A stretch of DNA of 64,000 nt. It comes from Luzula sylvatica. Lineage: Eukaryota; Streptophyta; Magnoliopsida; Poales; Juncaceae. A program made the translations under genes and the position numbers. Within the stretch, counting starts at the first letter, position 1, and the number at the start of each line of letters is the position of its first letter. The notes under the pieces are model-generated. The model saw only the letters and a list, made by a program, of their open reading frames with translations, was not told the origin of the DNA and did not search any database. This document shows, in pieces, positions 26,749-38,195 of the stretch. Location of the stretch: positions 39,670,908 through 39,734,907 of the forward strand of contig OX326959.1 in assembly GCA_946800325.1 (NCBI GenBank). Reading direction: 5' to 3'.

Positions 26749-29418
26749 CTATTCAAAACAAGCTTTTAACGCTTTGAGGAGCTCAAATAACGTGTTTTTA
26801 GATCATTTGTAACTTTTCACCAAATTTCACAAACACTAAGAAAGTTTGTTTTTCGATTCAAAACTTGATTTTAACGCTTTGGGGAGTTCAAATAACGTGT
26901 TTTTAGATCATTTTTATCGTATCTTTTACTACATAACTTTTCACCAAATTTCACAAACACTAAGAAATTTTGTTTTTCGATTCAAAACAAGATTTTAACG
27001 CTTTGAGGAGTTCAAATAACGTGTTTTTAGATCATTTGTATCGTATCTTTTAGTACATAACTTTTCACCAAATTTCACAAACACTAAGAAAGTTTGTTTT
27101 TCGATTCAAAACATGTTTTTAACGCTTTGAGGAGTTCAAATAACGTGTTTTTAGATCATTTGTATCGTATCTTTTACTACATAACTTTTCACCAAAATTT
27201 ACAAACACTAAGAAAGTTTGTTTATCGATTGAAAACATGTTTTTAACGCTTTGAGTAGTTCAAATAACGTGTTTTTAGATCATTTGTATCGTATCTTTTA
27301 CTACATAACTTTTCACCAAATTTCACCAACACTAAGAAAGTTTGTTTTTCGATTCAAAACAAGATTTTAACGCTTTGAGGAGTTCAAATAACGTGTTTTT
27401 AGATCATTTGTATCATATCTTTTACTACATAACTTTTCACCAAATTTCACAAACACTAAGAAAGTTTGTTTTTCGATTCAAAACAAAATTTTAACGCTTT
27501 GAGGAGTTCAAATAACGTGTTTTTAGATCATTTGTATCGTATCTTTTACTACATAACTTTTCACCAAATTTCACAAACACTAAGAAAGTTTGTTTTTCAA
27601 TTCAACACATGTTTTTAACGCTTTGAGGAGTTCAAATAACTAGTTTTTAGATCATTTGTATCGTATCTTTTACTACATAACTTTTCACCAAATATCACCA
27701 ACACTAAGAAAGTTTGTTTTTTGATTCAAAACAATATTTTAACGCTTTGAGGAGTTCAAATAACGTGTTTTTAAATCATTTGTATCGTATCTTTTACTAC
27801 ATAACTTTTCACCAAATTTCACAAACACTAAGAAAGTTTGTTTTTCGATTCAAAACAAGATTTTAACGATTTGAGGAGTTCAAATAACGTGTTTTTAGAT
27901 CATTTGTATCGTATCTTTTACTACATAACTTTTCACCAAATTTCACAAACACTAAGAAAGTTTGTTTTTTTATTCAAAACAAGCTTTTAACGCTTTGAGG
28001 AGCTCAAATAACGTGTTTTTAGATCATTTGTAACTTTTCACCAAATTTCACAAACACTAAGAAACTTTGTTTTTCGATTCAAAACAAGATTTTAACGCTT
28101 TGAGGAGTACAAATAACGTGTTTTTAGATCATTTGTACCGTATCTTTTACTACATAACTTTTCACCAAATTTCACAAACACTAAGAAAGTTTGTTTTTCG
28201 ATTCAAAACAAGATTTTAACGCTTTGAGGAGTTCAAATAACGTGTTTTTAGATCATTTGTATCGTATCTTTTTAGTACATAACTTTTCAACAAATTTCAC
28301 AAACTCTAAGAAAGTTTGTTTTTCGATTCAAAACAAGATTTTAACGCTTTGACGAGTTCAAATAACGTGTTTTTAGATCATTTGTATCGTATCTTTTACT
28401 ACATAACTTTTCACCAAATTTCACAAACACTAAGAAAGTTTGTTTTTCGATTCAAAACAAGATTTTAACGCTTTGACGAGTTCAAATAACGTGTTTTTAG
28501 ATCATTTGTATCGTATCTTTTACTACATAACTTTTCACCAAATTTCACAAACACTAAGAAATTTGTTTTTCGATTCAAAACAAGATTTTAACGCTTTGAC
28601 GAGTTCAAATAACGTGTTTTTAGATCATTTGTATCGTATCTTTTACTACATAACTTTTCACCAAATTTCACAAACACTAAGAAAGTTTGTTTTTCGATTC
28701 AAAACAAGATTTTAACGCTTTGAGGGGTTCAAATAACGTGTTTTTAGATCATTTGTATCGTATCTTTTACTGCATAACTTTTCACCAAATTTCACAAACA
28801 CTAAGAAAGTTTGTTTTTCTATTCAAAACAAGTTTTTAACGCTTTGAGGAGCTCAAATAACGTGTTTTTAGATCATTTGTAACTTTTCACCAAATTTCAC
28901 AAACACTAAGAAAGTTTGTTTTTCGATTCAAAACATGATTTTAACGCTTTGGGGAGTTCAAATAACGTGTTTTTAGATCATTTTTATCGTATCTTTTACT
29001 ACATAACTTTTCACCAAATATCACAAACACTAAGAAATTTTGTTTTTCGATTCAAAACAAGATTTTAACGCTTTGAGGAGTTCAAATAACGTGTTTTTAG
29101 ATCATTTGTATCGTATCTTTTAGTACATAACTTTTCACCAAATTTCACAAACACTAAGAAAGTTTTTTTTCGATTCAAAACATGTTTTTAACGCTTTGAG
29201 GAGTTCAAATAACGTGTTTTTAGATCATTTGTATCGTATCTTTTACTACATAACTTTTTACCAAATTTCACAAACACTAAGAAAGTTTGTTTATCGATTC
29301 AAAACATGTTTTTAACGCTTTGAGTAGTTCAAATAACGTGTTTTTAGATCATTTGTATCGTATCTTTTACTACATAACTTTTCACCAAATTTCACCAACA
29401 CTAAGAAAGTTTGTTTTT
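26749..29418 (+). repeat. Higher-order repeat unit 2 in block A (2,670 bp)
   Basis: Complete unit of 22 monomers: 19 full-length (two of them 123 bp) plus three of 105 bp. One extra T in CTTTTTAGTAC near 28268 makes it 2,670 rather than 2,669 bp. Confidence 0.85.
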
Positions 29419-32088
29419 CTATTCAAAACAAGCTTTTAACGCTTTGAGGAGCTCAAATAACGTGTTTTTAGATCATTTGTAACTTTTCACCAAATTTCAC
29501 AAACACTAAGAAAGTTTGTTTTTCGATTCAAAACTTGATTTTAACGCTTTGGGGAGTTCAAATATCGTGTTTTTAGATCATTTTTATCGTATCTTTTACT
29601 ACATAACTTTTCACCAAATTTCACAAACACTAAGAAATTTTGTTTTTCGATTCAAAACAAGATTTTAACGCTTTGAGGAGTTCAAATAACGTGTTTTTAG
29701 ATCATTTGTATCGTATCTTTTAGTACATAACTTTTCACCAAATTTCACAAACACTAAGAAAGTTTGTTTTTCGATTCAAAACATGTTTTTAACGCTTTGA
29801 GGAGTTCAAATAACGTGTTTTTAGATCATTTGTATCGTATCTTTTACTACATAACTTTTCACCAAAATTTACAAACACTAAGAAAGTTTGTTTATCGATT
29901 CAAAACATGTTTTTAACGCTTTGAGTAGTTCAAATAACGTGTTTTTAGATCATTTGTATCGTATCTTTTACTACATAACTTTTCACCAAATTTCACCAAC
30001 ACTAAGAAAGTTTGTTTTTCGATTCAAAACAAGATTTTAACGCTTTGAGGAGTTCAAATAACGTGTTTTTAGATCATTTGTATCGTATCTTTTACTACAT
30101 AACTTTTCACCAAATTTCACAAACACTAAGAAAGTTTGTTTTTCGATTCAAAACAAGATTTTAACGCTTTGAGGAGTTCAAATAACGTGTTTTTAGATCA
30201 TTTGTATCGTATCTTTTACTACATAACTTTTCACCAAATTTCACAAACACTAAGAAAGTTTGTTTTTCAATTCAAAACATGTTTTTAACGCTTTGAGGAG
30301 TTCAAATAACTAGTTTTTAGATCATTTGTATCGTATCTTTTACTACATAACTTTTCACCAAATATCACCAACACTAAGAAAGTTTGTTTTTTGATTCAAA
30401 ACAATATTTTAACGCTTTGAGGAGTTCAAATAACGTGTTTTTAAATCATTTGTATCGTATCTTTTACTACATAACTTTTCACCAAATTTCACAAACACTA
30501 AGAAAGTTTGTTTTTCGATTCAAAACAAGATTTTAACGATTTGAGGAGTTCAAATAACGTGTTTTTAGATCATTTGTATCGTATCTTTTACTACATAACT
30601 TTTCACCAAATTTCACAAACACTAAGAAAGTTTGTTTTTTTATTCAAAACAAGCTTTTAACGCTTTGAGGAGCTCAAATAACGTGTTTTTAGATCATTTG
30701 TAACTTTTCACCAAATTTCACAAACACTAAGAAACTTTGTTTTTCGATTCAAAACAAGATTTTAACGCTTTGAGGAGTACAAATAACGTGTTTTTAGATC
30801 ATTTGTACCGTATCTTTTACTACATAACTTTTCACCAAATTTCACAAACACTAAGAAAGTTTGTTTTTCGATTCAAAACAAGATTTTAACGCTTTGAGGA
30901 GTTCAAATAACGTGTTTTTAGATCATTTGTATCGTATCTTTTAGTACATAACTTTTCAACAAATTTCACAAACTCTAAGAAAGTTTGTTTTTCGATTCAA
31001 AACAAGATTTTAACGCTTTGACGAGTTCAAATAACGTGTTTTTAGATCATTTGTATCGTATCTTTTACTACATAACTTTTCACCAAATTTCACAAACCCT
31101 AAGAAAGTTTGTTTTTCGATTCAAAACAAGATTTTAACGCTTTGACGAGTTCAAATAACGTGTTTTTAGATCATTTGTATCGTATCTTTTACTACATAAC
31201 TTTTCACCAAATTTCACAAACACTAAGAAATTTGTTTTTCGATTCAAAACAAGATTTTAACGCTTTGACGAGTTCAAATAACGTGTTTTTAGATCATTTG
31301 TATCGTATCTTTTACTACATAACTTTTCACCAAATTTCACAAACACTAAGAAAGTTTGTTTTTCGATTCAAAACAAGATTTTAACGCTTTGAGGAGTTCA
31401 AATAACGTGTTTTTAGATCATTTGTATCGTATCTTTTACTACATAACTTTTCACCAAATTTCACAAACACTAAGAAAGTTTGTTTTTCTATTCAAAACAA
31501 GTTTTTAACGCTTTGAGGAGCTCAAATAACGTGTTTTTAGATCATTTGTAACTTTTCACCAAATTTCACAAACACTAAGAAAGTTTGTTTTTCGATTCAA
31601 AACATGATTTTAACGCTTTGGGGAGTTCAAATAACGTGTTTTTAGATCATTTTTATCGTATCTTTTACTACATAACTTTTCACATAATATCACAAACACT
31701 GAGAAATTTTGTTTTTCGATTCAAAACAAGATTTTAACGCTTTGAGGAGTTCAAATAACGTGTTTTTAGATCATTTGTATCGTATCTTTTAGTACATAAC
31801 TTTTCACCAAATTTCACAAACACTAAGAAAGTTTTTTTTCGATTCAAAACATGTTTTTAACGCTTTGAGGAGTTCAAATAACGTGTTTTTAGATCATTTG
31901 TATCGTATCTTTTACTACATAACTTTTTACCAAATTTCACAAACACTAAGAAAGTTTGTTTATCGATTCAAAACATGTTTTTAACGCTTTGAGTAGTTCA
32001 AATAACGTGTTTTTAGATCATTTGTATCGTATCTTTTACTACATAAGTTTTCACCAAATTTCACAAACACTAAGAAAGTTTATTTTTC
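29419..32088 (+). repeat. Higher-order repeat unit 3 in block A
   Basis: Third copy, in register to about 32040. There ACATAAGTTTTC and a TTTATTTTTCG monomer replace the expected opening of a fourth unit. Its right part lies inside the 1,943-bp duplication that starts near 31109. Confidence 0.78.
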
Positions 32089-33051
32089 GATTCAAAACAA
32101 GATTTTAACGCTTTGAGGAGTTCAAATAACGTGTTTTTGGATCATTTGTATCGTATCTTTTACTACATAACTTTTCACCAAATTTCACAAACACTAAGAA
32201 AGTTTGTTTTTCGATTCAAAACAAGATTTTAACGCTTTGAGGAGTTCAAATAACGTGTTTTTAGATCATTTGTATCGTATCTTTTACTACATAACTTTTC
32301 ACCAAATTTCACAAACACTAAGAGAGTTTGTTTTTCTATTCAAAACAAGCTTTTAACGCTTTGAGGAGCTAAAATAACGTGTTTTTAGATCATTTGTAAC
32401 TTTTCACCAAATTTCACAAACACTAAGAAAGTTTGTTTTTCGATTCAAAACATGATTTTAACGCTTTGGGGAGTTCAAATAACGTGTTTTTAGATCATTT
32501 GTATCGTATCTTTTACTACATAACTTTTCACCAAATTTCACAAACACTAAGAAATTTTGTTTTTCGATTCAAAACAAGATTTTAACGCTTTGAGGAGTTC
32601 AAATAACGTGTTTTTAGATCATTTGTATCGTATCTTTTAGTACATAGCTTTTCACCAAATTTCACAAACACTAAGAAAGTTTGTTTTTCGATTCAAAACA
32701 TGTTTTTAACGCTTTGAGGAGTTCAAATAACGTGTTTTTAGATCATTTGTATCGTATCTTTTACTACATAACTTTTCACCAAATTTCACAAACACTAAGA
32801 AATTTTTTTATCGATTCAAAACATGTTTTTAACGCTTTGAGTAGTTCAAATAACGTGTTTTTAGATCATTTGTATCGTATCTTTTACTACATAAGTTTTC
32901 ACCAAATTTCACCAACACTAAGAAAGTTTGTTTTTCGATTCAAAACATGATTTTAACGCTTTGAGGAGTTCAAATAACGTGTTTTTAGATCATTTGTATC
33001 GTTTCTTTTACTACATAACTTTTCACCAAATTTCACAAACACTTAGAAAGT
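31109..33051 (+). repeat. 1,943-bp tandem duplication, copy 1 (block A only)
   Basis: Repeats at 33052-34994 with a constant 1,943-bp offset. Shared private markers are ACATAATATCACAAACACTGAG near 31681/33624, TTTTTGGATC near 32135/34078 and ATCGTTTCTTTT near 32998/34941. Block B has one copy only. Confidence 0.87.
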
Positions 33052-34994
33052 TTGTTTTTCGATTCAAAACAAGATTTTAACGCTTTGAGGAGTTCAAATA
33101 ACGTGTTTTTAGATCATTTGTATCGTATCTTTTACTACATAACTTTTCACCAAATTTCACAAACACTAAGAAATTTGTTTTTCGATTCAAAACAAGATTT
33201 TAACGCTTTGACGAGTTCAAATAACGTGTTTTTAGATCATTTGTATCGTATCTTTTACTACATAACTTTTCACCAAATTTCACAAACACTAAGAAAGTTT
33301 GTTTTTCGATTCAAAACAAGATTTTAACGCTTTGAGGAGTTCAAATAACGTGTTTTTAGATCATTTGTATCGTATCTTTTACTACATAACTTTTCACCAA
33401 ATTTCACAAACACTAAGAAAGTTTGTTTTTCTATTCAAAACAAGTTTTTAACGCTTTGAGGAGCTCAAATAACGTGTTTTTAGATCATTTGTAACTTTTC
33501 ACCAAATTTCACAAACACTAAGAAAGTTTGTTTTTCGATTCAAAACATGATTTTAACGCTTTGGGGAGTTCAAATAACGTGTTTTTAGATCATTTTTATC
33601 GTATCTTTTACTACATAACTTTTCACATAATATCACAAACACTGAGAAATTTTGTTTTTCGATTCAAAACAAGATTTTAACGCTTTGAGGAGTTCAAATA
33701 ACGTGTTTTTAGATCATTTGTATCGTATCTTTTAGTACATAACTTTTCACCAAATTTCACAAACACTAAGAAAGTTTTTTTTCGATTCAAAACATGTTTT
33801 TAACGCTTTGAGGAGTTCAAATAACGTGTTTTTAGATCATTTGTATCGTATCTTTTACTACATAACTTTTTACCAAATTTCACAAACACTAAGAAAGTTT
33901 GTTTATCGATTCAAAACATGTTTTTAACGCTTTGAGTAGTTCAAATAACGTGTTTTTAGATCATTTGTATCGTATCTTTTACTACATAAGTTTTCACCAA
34001 ATTTCACAAACACTAAGAAAGTTTGTTTTTCGATTCAAAACAAGATTTTAACGCTTTGAGGAGTTCAAATAACGTGTTTTTGGATCATTTGTATCGTATC
34101 TTTTACTACATAACTTTTCACCAAATTTCACAAACACTAAGAAAGTTTGTTTTTCGATTCAAAACAAGATTTTAACGCTTTGAGGAGTTCAAATAACGTG
34201 TTTTTAGATCATTTGTATCGTATCTTTTACTACATAACTTTTCACCAAATTTCACAAACACTAAGAGAGTTTGTTTTTCTATTCAAAACAAGCTTTTAAC
34301 GCTTTGAGGAGCTCAAATAACGTGTTTTTAGATCATTTGTAACTTTTCACCAAATTTCACAAACACTAAGAAAGTTTGTTTTTCGATTCAAAACATGATT
34401 TTAACGCTTTGGGGAGTTCAAATAACGTGTTTTTAGATCATTTGTATCGTATCTTTTACTACATAACTTTTCACCAAATTTCACAAACACTAAGAAATTT
34501 TGTTTTTCGATTCAAAACAAGATTTTAACGCTTTGAGGAGTTCAAATAACGTGTTTTTAGATCATTTGTATCGTATCTTTTAGTACATAGCTTTTCACCA
34601 AATTTCACAAACACTAAGAAAGTTTGTTTTTCGATTCAAAACATGTTTTTAACGCTTTGAGGAGTTCAAATAACGTGTTTTTAGATCATTTGTATCGTAT
34701 CTTTTACTACATAACTTTTCACCAAATTTCACAAACACTAAGAAATTTTTTTATCGATTCAAAACATGTTTTTAACGCTTTGAGTAGTTCAAATAACGTG
34801 TTTTTAGATCATTTGTATCGTATCTTTTACTACATAAGTTTTCACCAAATTTCACCAACACTAAGAAAGTTTGTTTTTCGATTCAAAACATGATTTTAAC
34901 GCTTTGAGGAGTTCAAATAACGTGTTTTTAGATCATTTGTATCGTTTCTTTTACTACATAACTTTTCACCAAATTTCACAAACACTTAGAAAGT
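33052..34994 (+). repeat. 1,943-bp tandem duplication, copy 2 (block A only)
   Basis: Second copy. Its first monomer combines CTTAGAAAG and TTTGAGGAG from the right end of the unit with the 123-bp monomer of the left end. This is the expected hybrid monomer of an unequal exchange. Agreement ends near 35120. Confidence 0.85.
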
Positions 34995-36108
34995 TTGTTT
35001 TTCGATTCAAAACAAGATTTTAACGCTTTGAGGAGTTCAAATAACGTGTTTTTAGATCATTTGTATCGTATCTTTTACTACATAACTTTTCACCAAATTT
35101 CACAAACACTAAGAAAGTTTGTTTTTCAATTCAAAACATGTTTTTAACGCTTTGAGGAGTTCAAATAACGTGTTTTTAGATCATTTGTATCGTATCTTTT
35201 ACTACATAACTTTTCACCAAATTTCAACAACACTAAGAAAGTTTGTTTTTTGACTCAAAACAATATTTCAACGCTTTGAGGAGTTCAAATAACGTGTTTT
35301 TAGATCATTTGTATCGTATCTTTTACTACATAACTTTTCACCAAATTTCACAAACACTAAGAAAGTTTGTTTTTCGATTCAAAACAAGATTTTAACGATT
35401 TGAGGAGTTCAAATAACGTGTTTTTAGATCATTTGTATCGTATCTTTTACTACATAACTTTTCACCAAATTTCACAAACACTAAGAAAGTTTGTTTTTTT
35501 ATTCAAAACAAGTTTTTAACGCTTTGAGGAGCTCAAATAACGTGTTTTTAGATCATTTGTAACTTTTCACCAAATTACACAAACACTAAGAAACTTTGTT
35601 TTTCGATTCAAAACAAGATTTTAACGCTTTGAGGAGTACAAATAACGTGTTTTTCGATCATTTGTACCGTATCTTTTACTACATAACTTTTCACCAAATT
35701 TCACAAACACTAAGAAAGTTTGTTTTTCTATTCAAAACAAGTTTTTAACGCTTTGAGGAGCTCAAATAACGTGTTTTTAGATCATTTGTATCGTATCTTT
35801 TACTACATAACTTTTCACCAAATTTCACAAACACTAAGAAAGTTTGTTTTTCTATTCAAAACAAGTTTTTAACGCTTTGAGGAGCTCGAATAACGTGTTT
35901 TTAGATCATTTGTAACTTTTCACCAAATTTCACAAACACTAAGAAAGTTTGTTTTTCGATTCAAAACAAGATTTTAACGCTTTGGGGAGTTCAAATAACG
36001 TGTTTTTAGATCATTTTTATCGTATCTTTTACTACATAACTTTTCACCAAATTTCACAAACACTAAGAAATTTTGTTTTTCGATTCAAAACAAGATTTTA
36101 ACGCTTTG
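34995..36108 (+). repeat. Satellite directly left of the retrotransposon
   Basis: Nine to ten monomers with private variants TTGACTCAAAAC (near 35248), CCAAATTACAC (near 35574) and TTTTTCGATCATTT (near 35650). All recur at offset 21,186 in block B (about 56434, 56760, 56836). This is what identifies the unoccupied counterpart of the insertion site. Confidence 0.85.
36104..36108 (+). repeat. Target site duplication, left (CTTTG)
   Basis: CTTTG immediately before the TG of the left LTR. The same five bases follow the CA of the right LTR at 42579-42583, and the unoccupied paralogous site at 57290-57294 has them once. Five bp is usual for Ty3/gypsy integrase. Confidence 0.95.
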
Positions 36109-36328
36109 TGATACGAGGAAAATAAAGCACCTTTTTGATATCTAATTTGGGGATTTTAGCCCTTTTGAATCACAACTTTATATATACAATTGTTCATATT
36201 TGAGATAACAAGAATATTTCTTCACTAAGTGTGTTTTATTGATTAATTACAGGTTTTAGAAGGAAATTCTGGGAATTTGGAAAGTGTAGTTGTCTCCAAC
36301 ACGTCAAGAGGAATGAAAACGATATATT

Positions 36329-36347
36329 GTACCGATATATTCGGTAC
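36329..36347. promoter_or_regulatory. Perfect inverted repeat in U3
   Basis: GTACCGA, a TATAT centre, then TCGGTAC: seven-base arms with a five-base spacer, about 170 bp upstream of the TATA box. Repeated at 41188-41206. Position and symmetry suggest a dimeric factor site; no factor can be named from sequence. Confidence 0.6.
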
Positions 36348-36495
36348 ATGAATGAGACGGGAGGCAAACAATCATCATGGTAAAGACTTACACAAAAGTC
36401 CACACGAAAACCACTCAATCCTTAGCCCTTATCCTTCCCACCTACCTTTGGTGGAAATTACTTCATTACCCCCAATCCTCTCCACCAACTCGTGA

Positions 36496-36527
36496 CCAAT
36501 AAGAAGACTCCGTGAGTGCTATAAATA
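36496..36527 (+). promoter_or_regulatory. LTR core promoter: CCAAT and TATA boxes
   Basis: CCAAT at 36496-36500 and TATAAATA at 36520-36527 form a conventional plant RNA polymerase II promoter. Transcription would begin about 30 bp on, near 36550-36560, just before the CT-rich tract. This start is inferred. It would make U3 about 440 bp and leave the decamers and palindromes in the transcribed part of the LTR. Confidence 0.75.
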
Positions 36528-36610
36528 AGACCAAGAGGGCCACGAGTTGAGGGCTCTTCTCCCCGCTCTTCGGAGCACTTTCTCTCTCTCTCTCTCTTCT
36601 CTCTCCCTCT

Positions 36611-36700
36611 CAAGAACTTCCAAGAACCGTCAAGAACTTCCAAGAACCGTGAAGCACAATCAAGAACCTTCAAGATACTTCAAGATCAATCAAGAAAAAT
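36611..36700 (+). repeat. Nine-unit decamer repeat in the LTR leader
   Basis: Nine consecutive 10-bp units in perfect register, most beginning CAAGA: CAAGAACTTC, CAAGAACCGT, the same two again, GAAGCACAAT, CAAGAACCTT, CAAGATACTT, CAAGATCAAT, CAAGAAAAAT. Lies downstream of the TATA box, so probably in the 5' leader of the RNA. Repeated at 41470-41559. Confidence 0.85.
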
Positions 36701-37199
36701 CTCTCAAGGACTAGTCGAGACAAGGGAGCTCATCCCTTCGACGAATCCTTCTCATCCTTCGAAGATCGGGCCGTGACAAGGAGCTATTCCCTACGGTGGA
36801 TTTGAGAAGAAGTGCCGTGACTCGATCCGCGTTTCTTCGAAGTGATTGCGATCCGAGACAAGGGAGCTTCATCCTTTCGGGACAATCCATCATTCTCGAG
36901 ACAAGGAGCAAGGATTTTTCGGTGCGAGGCAAGGAGACAAGGAGCTTCACTTCGAGGCTTTCTCAACTAGGTGTACTCCTTTTCAATTACTTGATTAATT
37001 GTTGTTTGATTGGATTTTGTTGTGTAAAGAATTCTCGGTTTAACGAATCTTTAGTTCTTTTTCTTTGCTCTAAATCTTCTTTGTTTGTTTGTGTGATTTT
37101 AGTGCTTGTTACTTAGTTTAATTACTTCTAAATTCGAATCCAAAACAAACCATCAAACTGCTCCCAATTCAAATCTCAAATCAGAATTCCAGAACTACT

Positions 37200-37539
37200 T
37201 CCGTTATAACGGACTCACATTGCGTTACAACGGACTAGACGGTTGGTCCTTTAATATTCAGTTGGTTATACTTCCGTTGTAACGCAACTATAGTTCCGTT
37301 GTAACGGACTAGTCAGAATTTTTATTCAAAGGAATCAATACAAGTGCGTTATAACGGACATCTCGGTCCGTTGTAACGGATTAACCAATCCGTTGCAACG
37401 CAACCACTGTTCGTTATAACGGACAAGTATAGTGCGTTATAACGGAGTTGCCTCCGTTGTAACGGACGTTCATCTCACTTTTAGCGACAGAATTTTCACT
37501 CAAGTCCGTTGTAACGGAACCCACTTCCGTTGTAACGGA
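37200..37539. promoter_or_regulatory. Array of twelve 14-bp palindromes (TCCGTTRTAACGGA type)
   Basis: Starts at 37200, 37221, 37273, 37295, 37345, 37367, 37389, 37410, 37433, 37453, 37505 and 37526. Perfect TCCGTTGTAACGGA occurs at 37295, 37367, 37453, 37505 and 37526, and TCCGTTATAACGGA at 37200. The others have one or more changed bases. Steps are 20-23 bp (two DNA turns) or 50-52 bp (about five turns). Each half contains AACGG, a core recognised by plant MYB proteins, including the three-repeat MYBs that bind MSA elements. That link is inference. The copy in the right LTR lies at 42059-42398. Confidence 0.85.
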
Positions 37540-37721
37540 CTATGTTCTGTGAGTTTTCTTCGTGATTTCTCATCTAGTTTTGGTTCATTATTTGACGCAT
37601 ATACTCCTCGTGGAACGAACTTGCATATTTTCCACTATACAACTATATTTTTCAACTTGTTGATTGAATCGGGTTTTCGAATACAACGATAATTTTACAC
37701 TCCAAAAACCCGCTCATCAAA

Positions 37722-37739
37722 TGGCGCCGCTGCCGGGGA
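37722..37739 (+). promoter_or_regulatory. Primer binding site, tRNA-Asp type
   Basis: TGGCGCCGCTGCCGGGGA begins two bases after the left LTR. It matches the complement of the 3' end of plant tRNA-Asp (as I recall it) at 17 of 18 positions; the ninth base is C where T is expected. A tRNA-Asp primer is typical of Athila and several Tat elements. Confidence 0.88.
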
Positions 37740-37874
37740 GTAATGTTTAAGTCAAATTTTGAATCAAACTTGCAATCTAGAGTGATATTTTTAATAGATT
37801 TGATACATTTGAACTTGATATTTCACTAATTTCGAAATTTTTCTATTCTTGCAAGGTACAAGAAGTGGAGCAAG

Positions 37875-38195
37875 ATGGATCATCAAGAAAAACCAATTTC
37901 GCTTCGGGAGTGGATACGTCTCGATAGAGCCGCAAAAGGATATCCGGACTCCATGACAAATCAAGAGGTTCACGAGCTAGAAATACAAAAATTAGAATTT
38001 CAAGAATGGGAAGAAATGGAAGAAAAGAAAGATAGAGAAGAAGACGAAGCTCGAAAATCCATGGAAGAACGAAGGCTCGGATGGCTCTCAAGTTCACCCT
38101 CAAATCAAAACGATGAATCACACACCGAGACCCTTTATCAAAAATCCCATCTACAAAGCTCACCAATACGAAAACGAATCCCCATGGGGTTATGA
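37875..38195 (+). pseudogene. Gag-position ORF, N-terminal part (frame-broken)
   Basis: A 106-codon frame starting 155 bp after the left LTR, with ATG in good plant context (A at -3, G at +4). Residues 1-30 include SLREWIRLDRAAKGYPDS. Residues 31-68 are highly charged (many E and K) and probably form a coiled coil. After about residue 80 the product loses its character and stops at 38195, while the next frame (+1) continues as a 288-codon ORF from 38113. The likely reading is one original gag-position protein broken by a single-base indel around 38100-38150; a programmed frameshift cannot be excluded, but I see no slippery site with structure. No retrotransposon gag domain or CCHC knuckle is recognisable, so function is inferred from position only. 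Confidence 0.55.

Larger units (their letters stand above)
1..36108 (+). repeat. 124-bp satellite array, left of the retrotransposon
   Basis: Head-to-tail array of an AT-rich monomer, normally 124 bp (phrase starts at 1, 125 and 249), about 28% G+C on my consensus count. Nearly constant landmarks are TTCACCAAATTTCAC, GATTCAAAAC, AACGCTTTG and AACGTGTTTTTAGATCATTT. A common short form of 105 bp lacks 19 bp between GATCATTTGTA and ACTTTTCACC (example 621-725). 123-bp forms carry a 1-bp deletion in the GAAAGTTTG segment. All monomers run in the same direction. I found no gene, RNA gene or foreign insert in this stretch. Organisation and AT-richness fit plant pericentromeric, centromeric or knob satellite; the sequence alone does not say which. 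Family not recognised. Confidence 0.97.
21141..36108 (+). repeat. Segmental duplication block A, left part
   Basis: Matches 44395 onward at offset 23,254 bp. Private markers agree: CACAAACAGTAAG at 21867/45121 and TATTGAAAAC with CGCTATGAGG at 22011/45265. The offset then steps by whole monomers: +124 after about 25020 (a monomer is missing in A), -1 at the extra T near 28268, -248 before 31109, then -1,943 after the A-specific duplication, reaching 21,186 at the retrotransposon. Block A resumes after the element at 42579. Confidence 0.85.
36109..37719 (+). repeat. 5' long terminal repeat (1,611 bp)
   Basis: Runs from TGATACGAGG to CTCATCA. It holds, in order: a U3 inverted repeat (36329-36347), CCAAT and TATA boxes, a CT-rich tract (about 36580-36610), a decamer array (36611-36700), a recurring GACAAGG(G)AGCT motif (about 36717, 36774, 36857, 36900 and 36935) and an array of palindromes (37200-37539). 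I found no difference from the right LTR. The longest open frames inside (such as 36796-37116) look incidental. Confidence 0.95.

Noticed and set aside
1..36108. CRISPR array
   Set aside because: Repeats are contiguous with no unique spacers, monomers are 105-124 bp and there are no cas genes.
36611..36700. Heat-shock element in the CAAGAAC/TTCC repeats
   Set aside because: GAA and TTC blocks are separated by one or three bases, not the two required.
36796..37116. 106-codon frame inside the left LTR (and its copy at 41655-41975)
   Set aside because: Lies in the leader part of the LTR, includes repeated GACAAGG motifs, has no domain, and is matched by open frames on the other strand.
37722..37739. 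Initiator tRNA-Met primer site
   Set aside because: The sequence fits tRNA-Asp (17 of 18) and not the TGGTATCAGAGC type.
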